From: Temnopleurus reevesii
Taxonomy: Eukaryota > Echinodermata > Echinoidea > Temnopleuroida > Temnopleuridae
Length of the DNA stretch: 19,773 bases
Assembly (NCBI GenBank): GCA_036244855.1
Contig: BQKZ01001394.1
Span: 9,619-29,391 of the forward strand
Direction of reading: 5' to 3'
In this document: piece by piece, positions 1 through 10,379 of the stretch
Layout of the letters: every line of letters starts with the position of its first letter
Numbering within the stretch: the stretch's first letter is position 1
Position numbers and translations under genes: made by a program
Notes under the pieces: generated by a model
The model's database searches: none
Told to the model about the DNA's origin: nothing
The model's input: only the letters and a program-made list of their open reading frames with translations

Positions 1-3000
1 CCCCCCCCCCCCCTTGCTTGAAAAAAAATATTGACAGGCCCTTGTGGTACATGTAACTCCTCACGACAGCCATGGAGGTAAGACAACCTAGACGTTTGCC
101 CTTCAAGTTAAATAAAGTACACAAAGAGTATTGTGTTTGAGAATGTGTACAGATCAAAATACAAAGTACAAGTTCAGAGATAAACATATTCATAAGCAGC
201 AGGAATGAGTCCTACAAAGATGGGCTCCAAACAGACACACAGTGCAACCATTCATAGTTGATCAAAGTACACAAACGGGACTTTGCAGTTGTTTACATCC
301 AGAAACTCATTTATTCTGTAATAAACACCTGTCTTATCAATGGAGAACTGGTGGTGCCATGTTTTTACTATTAATCATATTCATTCATTTGTCTCCATCA
401 CAAGACCCGCACAATGAAAGATTTCTAAAGGAATTTAAAGTTCAACTGAAAAGACTAACTCTGGGTCATTGCTCATGAGCGTAATTTAGTGATCAAATAA
501 TGGTGGCCTTTGTTGATTGGCATTTTAGGCTTTACATCCCTTCAAGCAATCATATTTCTTGGTGTTTTCCAGTGTGCAGACCACATTCTACTTATTGTTG
601 ACCCTCTGTTTTGGAGCTCACAGACAGAGCTTATTACACATCGGACTAGGAGGCTGAAAAGTCTGTTAACCACATGTTTGTGATCTGTACATGGATTTAA
701 CACAAACCAGTGGAACAATATAGGTTTTTGTTTCTTTATATTCGCAATGGTTGTGGTTTTTAAATACTCTGACACAACATATGAATTGAAACAATGTGGA
801 AAAGGAAGATTATGGTTTTAACTACATGGAGGTGTCCCCAGTATATTTCTTGGAAGATGGTCGGTTCTCTTCAGATTCAATGTTGATTCACTGGATTCTG
901 ATATCTTGTGGTGTATCATGTTGTTGTTGATACATTATTGCCATGGAAACATTGTCTTTGTGATGGAAGGTGGCGTTTGATATTCGTTGCTCTTTACTTC
1001 TGTCTTCAGACCATTAAGATGTTTTGATTGAAATTTGTACACTTTAATTTATTCCTTCTTTGACTGTGATACCATTTTGACTACACAGGATCGAGAAATC
1101 AAGAAAGACCATAATACATTTTGGCAGCTAAAGTTATGAAATTGCTTTTCGGATCATATTTTCACATTCAAGTTTTAAAATAGTCCTAGCATGTGCATGC
1201 ATAGTGCCTAAAGTTGGTCTCCATGAAAGCATATGATGCACCATGAAAGAGCAGCAGTAATTTTTCTGTAGAGCTTTTTTCTTATACTTTCTGATTTTGG
1301 CCAGAGTTTATCAACCTTTCTCGGAAAACAAAGCACAGGAGCATGACAAGTTTACATCAAACCATGTGCAAGCATGAACTCTGTTGACACTGCCCACCAC
1401 AAGTCCACAACTCCTGATAAAACCCATGTGTGCTTCTTCCTTTGCTCCAAACACTCACATCATTATCATCATCATAGATGGTAAAACAAACTAGGCCAGC
1501 TTCAAGCCGCTACCAGTATTCCAAGTAGCCCCAATGATTCATCCTGCATCACTAGAGCCACACCAAACTCTGGTAGCTAATTCTACAGGGAAACAATTTA
1601 TTATCATTAGATGCAAGAGAGACAAAAGGCGAGCGCTGGTAACACCCTTGCATGTGTCACAGACGATGTTTCATTCTCAATATCAATCATATGGACGGGT
1701 AATTGGAATGCTCCAGGACTGCTAGTTGGGGCAGTCTCCATTTCTTCACTTTCTCTCAGCAAAGCTTTGTTAGCTCAGTTCAGTTTTCATCTGATGGTTG
1801 TAATTGAAACGTGTGTTGGGTTACTGTGTCACAAACCATCCCCATCAGTTTCACTCCTGTGTTTTGCCTGCAAACTGTGGCAGTGATTTGATCAGCTTGA
1901 GGTGCTATACATAGCAGTATTTCATCATGTATATCTGTGTAGTTGGTGAGTATATCAATGAGGAAACTTTCAACTTTGCCATGCATCTGTTTGCCATTAA
2001 ACTTATTTATTAGTGTACAATGTGTATTTTAAGAAAAAGATTTGAATCTTTATGGCAATGATACCTGTAGAAGTTCATAAACTGTATGCTTCCCTGTTTC
2101 AAGTGTCCACTAATAGCTGTAATGATACTTTTTTTATCTCGCACTTCGCAGCAGTTTATTAGTTTCTTTTTATAGATCATATAACTCTAGAAAATAGGTG
2201 AAATGCAACAGATTGCGCCATCAATATATCTACAGTGTGTACATCAGACCATAATCAATAGCATCTGGTTGTCGTCCATGTTTAAAAGTTACATCACAAT
2301 TAACATTGAAAACTCTCTGGTCCCCAATTGCCCTTTCTACATTTTTGGAGCATTACATTTTACCAACATCTCCCCATCTGCCATTTTGCTTGTAAAATTT
2401 GTCATCACTGATCACTGATTTTATTTAAATGTTTCCTACCAGCAGATAATTAGATAATGAGCAAGAGACTGCATTTAATTGCTTAATGCTACATGTAACT
2501 GTTTTAAATAAATTTACCATTGATTCAAGGACTTCTGATTTATTGTCAACTTTCCAATTCCAAAAATTACGAGAATGATGTGCTTCCTGGTAGTCATCAA
2601 TATTTTTTCATTATCATGCTCTGATAGGAATTCCCTGTTTCAGAGTTGAAATCTATGGGAAATCTCCAATAACCTATTTATCTTACAAATCCTCATTACG
2701 AGATAATGAAGCAACAACAGATGCAGAAATATTGGTGAACTTTCACAAGAAGGTCCCACCATCTGCTTAAGACATGTGCCGGCCATGTTAGGTTAGGAGC
2801 AATTTCCCTTCATTTGCACGTCCATTCATGGCAATTAAATTAGAATGAAGACGTCGCTTGCCGCAGTGTTACTACAAATTAGGGAGCCTTGGAATTGATT
2901 TCGCAGCAGCGGCTGGCGAATAAATCTGAGAACGTGCTTGCAATCATGAATAGGTAATCAGAGAGATTTGGAGAGGGTTGATGATGAATAAGAATTGGAA

Positions 3001-6000
3001 GAAAAAAGAATACACGGGACCATGCAGGAAGGAGCCCCCTCTCCAATACCTAACTCTGACGTGTCTATTTGCTGGGAATTGGAAAAAATATACAGGATAT
3101 TCTGGTGAATAGCTAGCTCTACATACGTATCTATAACGAGCTATGGCAGTTAAACCTAAAATGATTGAGCTAAAAAAGGGAGGTTTAATCATTAAGTTGG
3201 TAGGAGCTCTGCTCTTTCCTTGTGCATGCCTACATGTATAACACCCCCCCCCCCCAAAAAAAAAAAGAATGAGAGGAAAATTGTAATACATGCACAAATA
3301 GGGTTAAGTAAAATACTAGCATGAACCTTGTAAACTGGTAATCTCTTACATGTAAAAACGAACAAACCCTGATTTTTGCTGACAACTTTGATTGCTCGAG
3401 ATCTAAAATCCACAATTTTTATTAAGGGATGATCATATCTTTGAGTTTCCTGATGAAATGGTGCTTACAAGATCTAAGTTTTCAAGACGGAAACATCTTC
3501 AGATCATTAGGGGATTATGAAGGTAATTTACCATTAATTTCTCTAAACGAATTCTTAGTTGTGTATATCTTTTTGTGAAGATATTTTTACTACTTGAATG
3601 ATGCAAAGATGCTGAATTCTAGAATGTGCTTGAGGGTAGAAATTAATATGTGAATCCCCAAACAACCGAACCAAATATTTTCTTACGAGATAAAGCGAAT
3701 GGTTAATGTTATCATGCATTCTCTATCATAAGAAAACATTTGGTTCTGCTGTTTGGTGATAATCACTGTTTCACATTGAGCCTCTATCGTCATGCATATT
3801 CCGGAAGGATGGTATCTCTGATGTAACAAACTTCATGATTATTTATAATTAGAGTCTTGTTAGACATCACTAGCAGACCTTTCTTGGGGGTGCAATGTCA
3901 AACCTTCATACATGTACATGTACAGCATTGAACCATATTGTAGATCTGGATATGCTGCAGGCCTACCATATTCGTTGTCAAAATATTATTTTGACCTTGT
4001 GCAGCTAAATTCAGCCTTTCCAAGAGGTTATCATCATCATTAAATGCATTCAGCCATAGATATGAAATCTAGTCTGCTATCACAGACTCTGTTTGATAGA
4101 GTGGTTTACTATTATTATATGCAAATTTATGCATGTTTCTTGGTATGAGCATAGTTAACATGTATTTGTTGAACAATTTATTAACAATACCAGTTTGCAT
4201 ACATTACTTGTTGATATGCCACACTGGCTTCATGCACGCCTTCATCTTGTCAAGAGTAGTACATGTATTTGTCTAGCGTGGTTCAACTATGTGTTCCTAT
4301 AAATTAATTATTCATGTTAACTCATCAGTATTAGAAGTATTAAGCAAGAGTTTTCAAGAAAGTTCTTGGATGAACGTATGCAGATTGAGGGGCGCAAATA
4401 AATGTTCATATTCTTAATCTGGGATGTAAGTTGCATGGTCCAAATCTACATTAAGCTTTATGAAACTTAAGAGGATAAAGAGCAGTTGGTGCTGTATTTT
4501 AGATATATACAGAACATTTGGATCAATTATAAAAGCCATTTACAATTGATCCAAATGTTCAGTACACGTATGTGTGCTTGTAACTCCTGACCCGTAATAG
4601 AATACAAAAGAATGACACAAAAGTAGCCATTGGCTTCTTTAAGAAAACGCCCTTTACATTATGGAAACACCTGATATCCACATGATCATTACTCAATTTA
4701 ATACCACACACAATAAAAAAAATTATCTACGTGAAGCCTCATTTCTGTTATGAATAGCAAACAGTTTTGGACTTATGTTGAGCTTTTGAGGGAAGAGCTA
4801 AAAAGCAATATGATTCCTGGCATAATTTTTGAAACCATGATACACCTAGTGAATCTATTGCACGGCTCAGCAGGATGACTATATTTTGTACCTGGAATTC
4901 ATTTATCTCACCTGGGTATAGTGCAGCACATAAATTTCCTTGTGAAGGGAAAATGACTGTTCTTTGGAAGATTTGAACCAACAATACCCTGATTTTACAC
5001 AGATTCACAAATGATAAACTTTATAGGAATATATAGGCCTATGCTCTAGAAACAATGATGGCATGCACTGCGACCATGGCACCCTCACTGCAAAAGTTTT
5101 GGAAATATTAAAATTTCTTTTTTTAGTGGGAGCACGAATAAGTGTGATGATGGTGATCGTTGGTTGAGAAACTAGAGAGGACCTAATATAGTTGACCCAC
5201 AATCTACTGAGCTTTGTTGAATTACGAGGATTGCATTGGAATCACTGTCTTATTAACTGGGGATAAAAATTACAAATCTGGTTGCCCTTTTCTCTGTGTG
5301 AACAATGCATTATTGACAGAATGGTGTCACCACTAATACAACCTTGTCCAACTGATTCAAAACATAATATATCCAAGAGTGACTCAAATTCTGGACAATA
5401 TTCAAGAGATTAGCAGGACAAAACGCCCAGTTTGGACATTATTGAGGGGATTACAAGGACAAACCTCCCTGTTATTTTCACATTTTGAGCTGTATTTAAG
5501 TGGTTAAGCTCAAGGTTTATGATTATTACCTTTTTAAGCTTATGGACCAGCACACTGGACCCATCTTTTTGTAACTTTAAAGACGGGAATTTGTGAATTA
5601 CCATGGAATGAATAAGTGTTGTGTTTAACCTGTTATTGAAACAGGATACCAGAAAATCTACATGTAACACCTCTAATTTTTGTGACCTCTGTCAATTTCC
5701 AAAGATCATTTCATTTTCCCCATTTTATGGAGACTGTGTTTTCAGCGGTGTTTACTACAAATTATTTTATGTCCCTTTTTAAGGAATCATGATAGTTGTA
5801 AAACACCACAATCTCTGAGATAATATTGAAAACATCAGGAAAAGAATGATTATGAAAAATGTATAACGGACAGGAGAAATATCCAAAGTAGTGTTCAGTC
5901 CAAAAGATAAGATTCTGAAAATTCATAAAGGATTTGTATGGAAAAAAATTCATGCACTAAATGCTACCAATTCAAAGATTTGGTGTCTACCAATATTGTT

Positions 6001-6110
6001 TTGGTGCTTGCATTGAAGGTAATATTCAAGAGCTCGCTCTTACAGAAGGATTTTAGAATGTTTAACATAGAATCTAGAACAAATGTTAATTTTTCTTTGT
6101 TTTTTGTAAG
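1..6110. other. Non-coding 5' stretch (intron or 5' flank of PKN)
   Basis: I find no exon with recognisable protein similarity in this stretch on either strand. The open frames present are short, low in complexity or without any family motif. It begins with 13 C residues, which looks like a sequence or contig end. It contains a 12-C/11-A homopolymer pair at 3244-3266, two clear hairpins (3658-3756 and 4512-4560) and several TACATGTA octamers. A less AT-rich, non-repetitive block lies at about 2640-2960. Since the first downstream exon encodes the third HR1 repeat, the HR1a/HR1b exons must lie further 5'; this stretch is therefore most likely a long intron. Confidence 0.6.
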
Positions 6111-6229
6111 GATTCCAGCGGACGTCAGCAGTGGAACTTGAGCTGATTCCCAATGAGTTTAGTGTAGAGGAGGTCAGACAACGTTACAAGATGGAGCTTG
6201 TTCTCGTAGGAGGATTTAAAGAAAGTTGA
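6111..6229 (+). pseudogene. PKN: Diverged tandem copy of the 5' half of the HR1c exon
   Basis: This is a partial copy of the next exon, 160 bp upstream. About 84% of the first 109 bases are identical. A pyrimidine-rich stretch and an AG (6109-6110) precede it, as in the functional copy. In the same phase it reads through 36 aligned codons with about 10 amino-acid changes (core VEEVRQRYKMEL against VEEVRHHYKVEL), then diverges and meets TGA at 6227-6229. No donor site matches that of the true exon. It is either a decayed duplicate or an alternative upstream acceptor that would truncate the protein inside HR1c. Confidence 0.75.
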
Positions 6230-6270
6230 ACATAATTTCTATGTGTTCATTTTCTTTGTTTTTGTTCTAG

Positions 6271-6437
6271 GATTTCGGCGGACGTCAGCAGTGGAACTTC
6301 AGCTGACTCCCATAGAGTTTCGTGTGGAAGAGGTTAGACATCATTATAAGGTGGAGCTTGCTCTGGTAGAAGGATTTAAGAATGTTATTAAGATGTACAA
6401 CAATGCCAAGTCTTCGGACAAGAAAGGATTAGCAGAG
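6271..6437 (+). CDS. PKN: PKN exon: start of the third HR1 repeat (HR1c)
   Basis: This exon encodes the first helix of the HR1c antiparallel coiled coil, the repeat nearest the C2-like domain. The acceptor is TTTGTTCTAG (ends 6270) and the donor GTGAGT (6438). The exon is 167 bp: two bases finish an upstream codon and 55 codons follow, ending in phase 0. The residues read FRRTSAVELQLTPIEFRVEE, then VRHHYKVELALVEGFKNVIK, matching the PKN HR1c pattern of a Pro-rich lead-in, then E-E-x-R-H-H and an acidic/hydrophobic helix. The next exon continues the helix pair without a frame break. A degenerate copy lies just upstream. Confidence 0.93.
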
Positions 6438-7174
6438 GTGAGTGAATGGTCTTGATTTGAACCTAATCATGAAAATAAGTGAGAAATGCTTAGTTATTGT
6501 AGAAAGTAATTTCTGTGAAAACATTTTTCCTTTAGAACCAGAGATTTAGTATACTCCTGGGCAGCTTTGGGTGCAATTATTTGAATATGCAAAGCAGATA
6601 AATGTTCTCTTGTTTCCTTAACCCCTTCCTACATGTAATACCTCCAAGATTAGTCAACCAGTCTGATAAAAGCATCAAATGTTACTGATGAGGAACTGGA
6701 AACATGATAACCTACAGTACATGTACGGATTTCATGTCACAGGAAGTGATATATGAGTGCAGAACAAAAGTGCATTGATAGTATATCACAAGTTCAAAAG
6801 TCATGTAAGGTCAGGGCAGTTGGAATGTTCTGTCTGATAGAGTATTGTATTGACACCAGGAGCCTCTCACAGAAACAGCATTGAACTCTGTGCTACAAGC
6901 TGACACATACTGTACATGTATTCAATGGGCTCTTTTATAATGAAACTGATATTAACAAATTCACGTGTCTATCTCTAAATTTTTGTGTTTTCTTTGAATG
7001 TAAATTCTATATAATGAGATTGAATATAGGTGCCTTACTGATTAGGGGAATCTAAATGTTGGAAATTTCTCATTTTGATTGTTGTGTTTTACTCTCTGAT
7101 TATTTTATGGGGGTAGTGCTGAGTCTCATTGTCTCATCAATTGTGTTTTTTCCTCTCGTTATTTGCTTCTTCAG

Positions 7175-7312
7175 GCACAGAAAGGTTTAGTGGAAGCAAG
7201 TCACAAGCTAGACATCCTGAGAGAAAGTCTTGAGAAGAGAATACAGGAGCTTCCTGCAGACCAGTCCAGAGTTACACAAATCAAAGAAGAACTCAAGTCC
7301 GGCAAAGTAAAG
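7175..7312 (+). CDS. PKN: PKN exon: second half of HR1c (allele 1)
   Basis: The exon has 46 codons in phase 0, with acceptor TTCTTCAG (ends 7174) and donor GTAATG (7313). It encodes AQKGLVEASHKLDILRESLE and then KRIQELPADQSRV, the second helix of the HR1c hairpin with the heptad-like hydrophobic spacing typical of HR1. It ends in a charged segment (EELKSGKVK) leading to the C2-like domain. HR1 repeats of PKN bind active Rho-family GTPases; HR1c is the least characterised of the three. The same exon recurs at 8344-8481 with three silent differences, which I read as the other allele and not a second exon. Confidence 0.94.
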
Positions 7313-7324
7313 GTAATGATTCAG

Positions 7325-7708
7325 AAGGCATGAATTACGATGATAATTGTGATGACTTGATGATGACGATGACGATGACGATGTTGTTGGTAATTATAAC
7401 GAATAAGATGATGATGGTGATGACAATGATGATGTTGATGATGGTAACAACGGCGGTTATGATGCTGGTGAGGATTTTGATGGTGAGGATGGTGAGAATG
7501 CTGATAGCGATGATGATATAGGTTGTGGTAATAGTGGTGACAATTGAGCTGATGATGATAGTGATTGTGGTGGTGTTGGTGGCAAGAGTTGTGGTGATGA
7601 TGGTGATGATATTGATTATGATGATGATGAAGATGATGATAATGATGATGAAGATGATGATAATGACGATGATGGTGATGATGATGATGATGATGATGAT
7701 GGTGGTGA

Positions 7709-7740
<32 letters not shown>
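7325..7740. repeat. GAT/ATG trinucleotide microsatellite (allele 1)
   Basis: About 415 bases are built almost entirely from GAT, GGT, GAC and GAA triplets, interrupted at first and nearly pure from about 7615 on. It starts a dozen bases after the splice donor of the preceding exon. The long frames it opens (Met/Val-rich on +, His- or Ile-rich on -) are by-products of the triplet repeat. The equivalent intron in the other allele has a shorter, more interrupted array at 8500-8735. Confidence 0.95.
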
Positions 7741-7741
<1 letters not shown>

Positions 7742-7844
7742 ACAAACAAAAATCAGGAATCCGTCGTGCCTTGTAGATCCATATTCCAAATCTAACTCTT
7801 CTTCCAAACATTTTCCTGACTAATATTCGTCTCTTTATCTCCAG

Positions 7845-8064
7845 CTGGACAACCCTCTCCCAAAGCCTGCTGCCCTAACCGGGGTGTTAGAGGTACGGAT
7901 CATGGGTTGTCAGGACCTGCAGGAATGCATCCCACCCAAGGCACGGAACAGCATCACGTTGCTCAACAGTCCCAGTGAGAGCAAAGGAGGACTGCTCCGA
8001 GGGAAGACCTCCTTCCATAATAGAAACAGCTCAAGATCATCAAGTACAAAAGAAGAAATATCAA
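7845..8064 (+). CDS. PKN: PKN exon: entry to the C2-like domain (allele 1)
   Basis: The exon is 220 bp: 73 codons plus one base, ending in phase 1. The acceptor is TATCTCCAG (ends 7844) and the donor GTAAGT (8065). It begins LDNPLPKPAALTGVLEVRIM, the first beta strand of the PKN C2-like domain. GCQDLQECIPPKARNSITLL follows, then a Ser/Arg-rich loop (KTSFHNRNSSRSSSTKEEIS). That loop has the character of a flexible, possibly phosphorylated insertion. The PKN C2-like domain is described as lipid-responsive and autoinhibitory; that is family knowledge. The final base combines with the next exon to give Asn (A+AT). The exon recurs at 9117-9336. Confidence 0.94.
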
Positions 8065-8339
8065 GTAAGTTAGGAAGTGTTCTATACATATTTGATTAAT
8101 TGATATTAATTTTTTTTCCAAGAAAATGTTTCTGCCGAAAATGTCACGAAGGGACTTGAGGGATGATAAATCAATATTACATGTCGGGCAATATCAAATA
8201 TTTATGTATCTCTCCATACGCAAAGGAATTTTCTGGAATCATCTATAATTCATATATGATTTGCAATTGACACGTAATGCTCTGAAATGTTTATGTCCCA
8301 AGTAGCCAGCTCAAAAAGGAAAATTCTATATAAAAACTA

Positions 8340-8340
8340 N
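8340..8340. other. Single-n contig join
   Basis: This is one ambiguous base. The sequence to its right restarts at the splice acceptor of the HR1c exon already present at 7172. The sequence to its left (GTAGCCAGCTC followed by an A-rich run) corresponds to sequence at about 9827-9850. So the two flanks overlap by more than 1 kb instead of being adjacent, as expected for an unmerged contig overlap. Confidence 0.9.
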
Positions 8341-8343
8341 CAG

Positions 8344-8481
8344 GCACAGAAAGGTTTAGTGGAAGCAAGTCACAAGCTAGACATCCTGAGAGAAAGCCTT
8401 GAAAAGAGAATACAGGAGCTTCCTGCAGACCAGTCCAGAGTTACACAAATCAAAGAAGAACTCAAGTCTGGCAAAGTAAAG
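8344..8481 (+). CDS. PKN: PKN exon: second half of HR1c (allele 2 copy)
   Basis: This encodes the same 46 codons as 7175-7312. I see three nucleotide differences, all at silent positions (AGT/AGC, GAG/GAA, TCC/TCT), and the same GTAATG donor. The upstream intron is cut off by the n at 8340, with only CAG of the acceptor left. A real second HR1c half placed after the C2 entry exon would make no structural sense. I interpret it as the other haplotype of the same exon and advise against counting it twice. Confidence 0.9.
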
Positions 8482-8499
8482 GTAATGATTCACAGAATA

Positions 8500-8740
8500 A
8501 TCTTATGATGATTAGGATGGTGATGATGACAATTGTAATAATGATGTTGATGATGATGGTGGTAGTGGTGGTGATTGTGACAAGTAAGCTGATGATTGTG
8601 ATGCGGACGATGAAGTTGATGATGATGATGATGGTGTTGACGATGATTATGGTGATGGTGGTGGTGGTTTTGGTGGTGACGATTGAGATGATGATTATGA
8701 TGGTGTTGTGGTTTGAAGTGGTTTTAATGGTAGTGGGTTG
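8500..8740. repeat. GAT/GGT trinucleotide microsatellite (allele 2)
   Basis: This is an interrupted triplet array equivalent to 7325-7740 in the other allele, again starting just after the donor. It is shorter and less pure. About 370 bases of ordinary intron then lead to the next exon, of which allele 1 has only about 105; the intron therefore differs in both array size and flanking content. Confidence 0.9.
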
Positions 8741-9116
8741 AAGCTGAATGACAAGCCAGACATTACAGTATAGTTATTTTCTTCTTATTCGTACATTTGT
8801 CTAGAACAACATTGACAACCTTGCCACCTCAATTAACACATACATGTAGGATCTAAAAAAAAAACAAGGAATCTGTTTTGCCTTGTAGGTCTATATTTAA
8901 AATCTTACTCAGAAAAATTTTGCTTTGCACATTAAATTATCAGTTTTAGACATTGAGAAAAAGTTTTCAACACTTATCTGTATAATATGCTATGTGAAAA
9001 AGTTGATAAACAAAACACCTTTTGTATAGTATATTTTTTTAGATACCAGGAAAATAATTTCTTATTATTCTCCAAAAGTGTTTATGATTAATATTTGTCT
9101 CTTTCTTTATCTCCAG

Positions 9117-9336
9117 CTGGACAACCCCCTCCCTAAGCCTGCTGCCCTAACCGGAGTGTTAGAGGTCCGGATCATGGGTTGTCAGGACCTGCAGGAATGC
9201 ATCCCGCCCAAGGCACGGAACAGCATCACATTGCTCAACAGCCCCAGTGAGAGCAAAGGAGGGTTGCTCCGAGGGAAGACCTCCTTCCATAATAGAAACA
9301 GCTCAAGATCGTCAAGTACAAAAGAAGAAATATCAA
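9117..9336 (+). CDS. PKN: PKN exon: entry to the C2-like domain (allele 2 copy)
   Basis: The encoded protein is identical to that of 7845-8064. By eye I count ten nucleotide differences in 220 bp, all synonymous: CCT/CCC, CCA/CCT, GGG/GGA, GTA/GTC, CCA/CCG, ACG/ACA, AGT/AGC, GGA/GGG, CTG/TTG and TCA/TCG. Acceptor (CTCCAG, ends 9116) and donor (GTAAGT, 9337) are preserved. It is the second haplotype of the exon. This contig continues without a break to the next C2 exon at 12140, so this copy is the one physically linked to it. Confidence 0.92.
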
Positions 9337-9594
9337 GTAAGTTAGGAAATGTTGTGTATTTGTTAGAATTTTATTCATTGATGCAAATTTTTCTGTGTTA
9401 AGAAAATGTTTCTGCTAAATGTTTCTGCTGGCAAGGTCACCAAGGGACTTGAGGATGATAAATCAATATTACATGTCCGGCAATATCAAATATTTATGTA
9501 TCTCTCCATACGCAAGGGAATTTTCTGGAAACATTTATAATTCATATATGATTTGCAATTGACGCGTAATGCTCTGAAGTGTTTATGTCCCAAG

Positions 9595-9826
9595 TTTATG
9601 TCTGGGGCCTGTAACATAAAAGAGATGCAATTAATCTTGCAATTATTTGCATCTCTTTGGTACACATTTTGCCATAGACTTACGATAAATATTTATTGTA
9701 AGTTTAATTGCATCTTTTATGTTACAGGCCCCTGGTGTATTATTTCATGTAATTAGTAGTTCAATTATGTCTGTGTAAATTGCTGTTTTCTGGCGCTATA
9801 TAAATATTCATATTATTATTATCAAG
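9595..9826 (+). mobile_element. Retroposon fragment with (ATT)n tail, present in one allele
   Basis: Allele 1 reads CCCAAG-TAGCCAGCTC (about 8305-8320), whereas here about 230 extra bases lie between CAAG and TAGCC. The insert ends in GCGCTATATAAATATTC followed by ATT repeats and a second CAAG. CAAG (9591-9594 and about 9823-9826) may be a short target-site duplication. The CTATATAAAT plus ATT tail resembles the 3' ends of LINE-derived SINEs in many marine animals. Family assignment from memory is uncertain. A separate MITE interrupts it at 9605-9731. Confidence 0.6.
9605..9731. mobile_element. 127-bp MITE with CTG target duplication, nested in a retroposon
   Basis: Terminal inverted repeats read GGGCCTGTAACATAAAAGA at the left end, with a perfect reverse complement at the right end. 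Pairing continues into GATGCAATTAA after a 2-base slip. CTG flanks both sides (9602-9604 and 9732-9734), a 3-bp duplication. Three-base target duplications and GGG-starting ends suggest the PIF/Harbinger group, although TTA/TAA is the usual target there. It has no coding capacity. Confidence 0.7.
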
Positions 9827-10249
9827 TAGCCAGCTCAAAAAGGGGAAAAATAGATAAAAAGAAAAGCATGTGATGGGATATGCCCCAAAAATGTCCTATT
9901 GAGGAATTGCCCATCGCATATATATCCTCTATTGCATAAAAGACAATAACAATTTAATAGACAATGAAAGATAATATACTAGATTTCCAAGCTAAAAATG
10001 TAAATTGTAAGGTAATTAGGGGTAATGAAGGATGAGGAATGAAAACTTTCCATCAAATGATAATAGCTGTAAGATGAAACCCATTAAGTTTAATTTCAGC
10101 CACTAGAAAGACAATTAACTTTTCAATGTTTCAAAAGATAGAGAGTGTGATCAAAATTGAAATTGACCATTATCCTGAAATTTATGGGCAGTTTTGTATG
10201 CTCAGATGGCAGCAGAGTTCATTTTATGCTGTCTGTGGTCTGCACGTTA

Positions 10250-10379
10250 AGCCCCGGTCACATAGGGCCCTGGAAGCGACAAGATTCACCCCGACTCGTT
10301 GTTCTGAGGCACTTAACTGTGAATTAACAAAGAGTCTGGGTGAATCGTGTTGCTTCCGGGGTCCTATGTGACCGGGGCT
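10250..10379. mobile_element. 130-bp PIF/Harbinger-like MITE with TTA target duplication
   Basis: The element begins AGCCCCGGTCACATAGG and ends with the reverse complement. The inverted repeats extend about 48 bases with roughly five mismatches, so it can fold into one long hairpin. TTA lies on both sides (10247-10249 and 10380-10382). The other allele, at 12349-12370, reads GCATG-TTA-GGAACTGG with a single TTA and no element: an exact empty site. It has no open frame of its own. Length, TSD size and sequence fit a non-autonomous PIF/Harbinger element. Confidence 0.85.

Noticed and set aside
7321..7811. Long open frames coding for poly-His, Ile/Thr-rich or Met/Val-rich peptides
   Set aside because: They are readings of the GAT-type microsatellite in different frames. 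All frames on both strands stay open for the same reason and none has a family motif.
7175..9336. True tandem duplication of PKN exons giving extra HR1c and C2 segments
   Set aside because: The repeats dovetail across single n joins, differ only silently in coding sequence and would break domain order. Unmerged alleles explain all of this.
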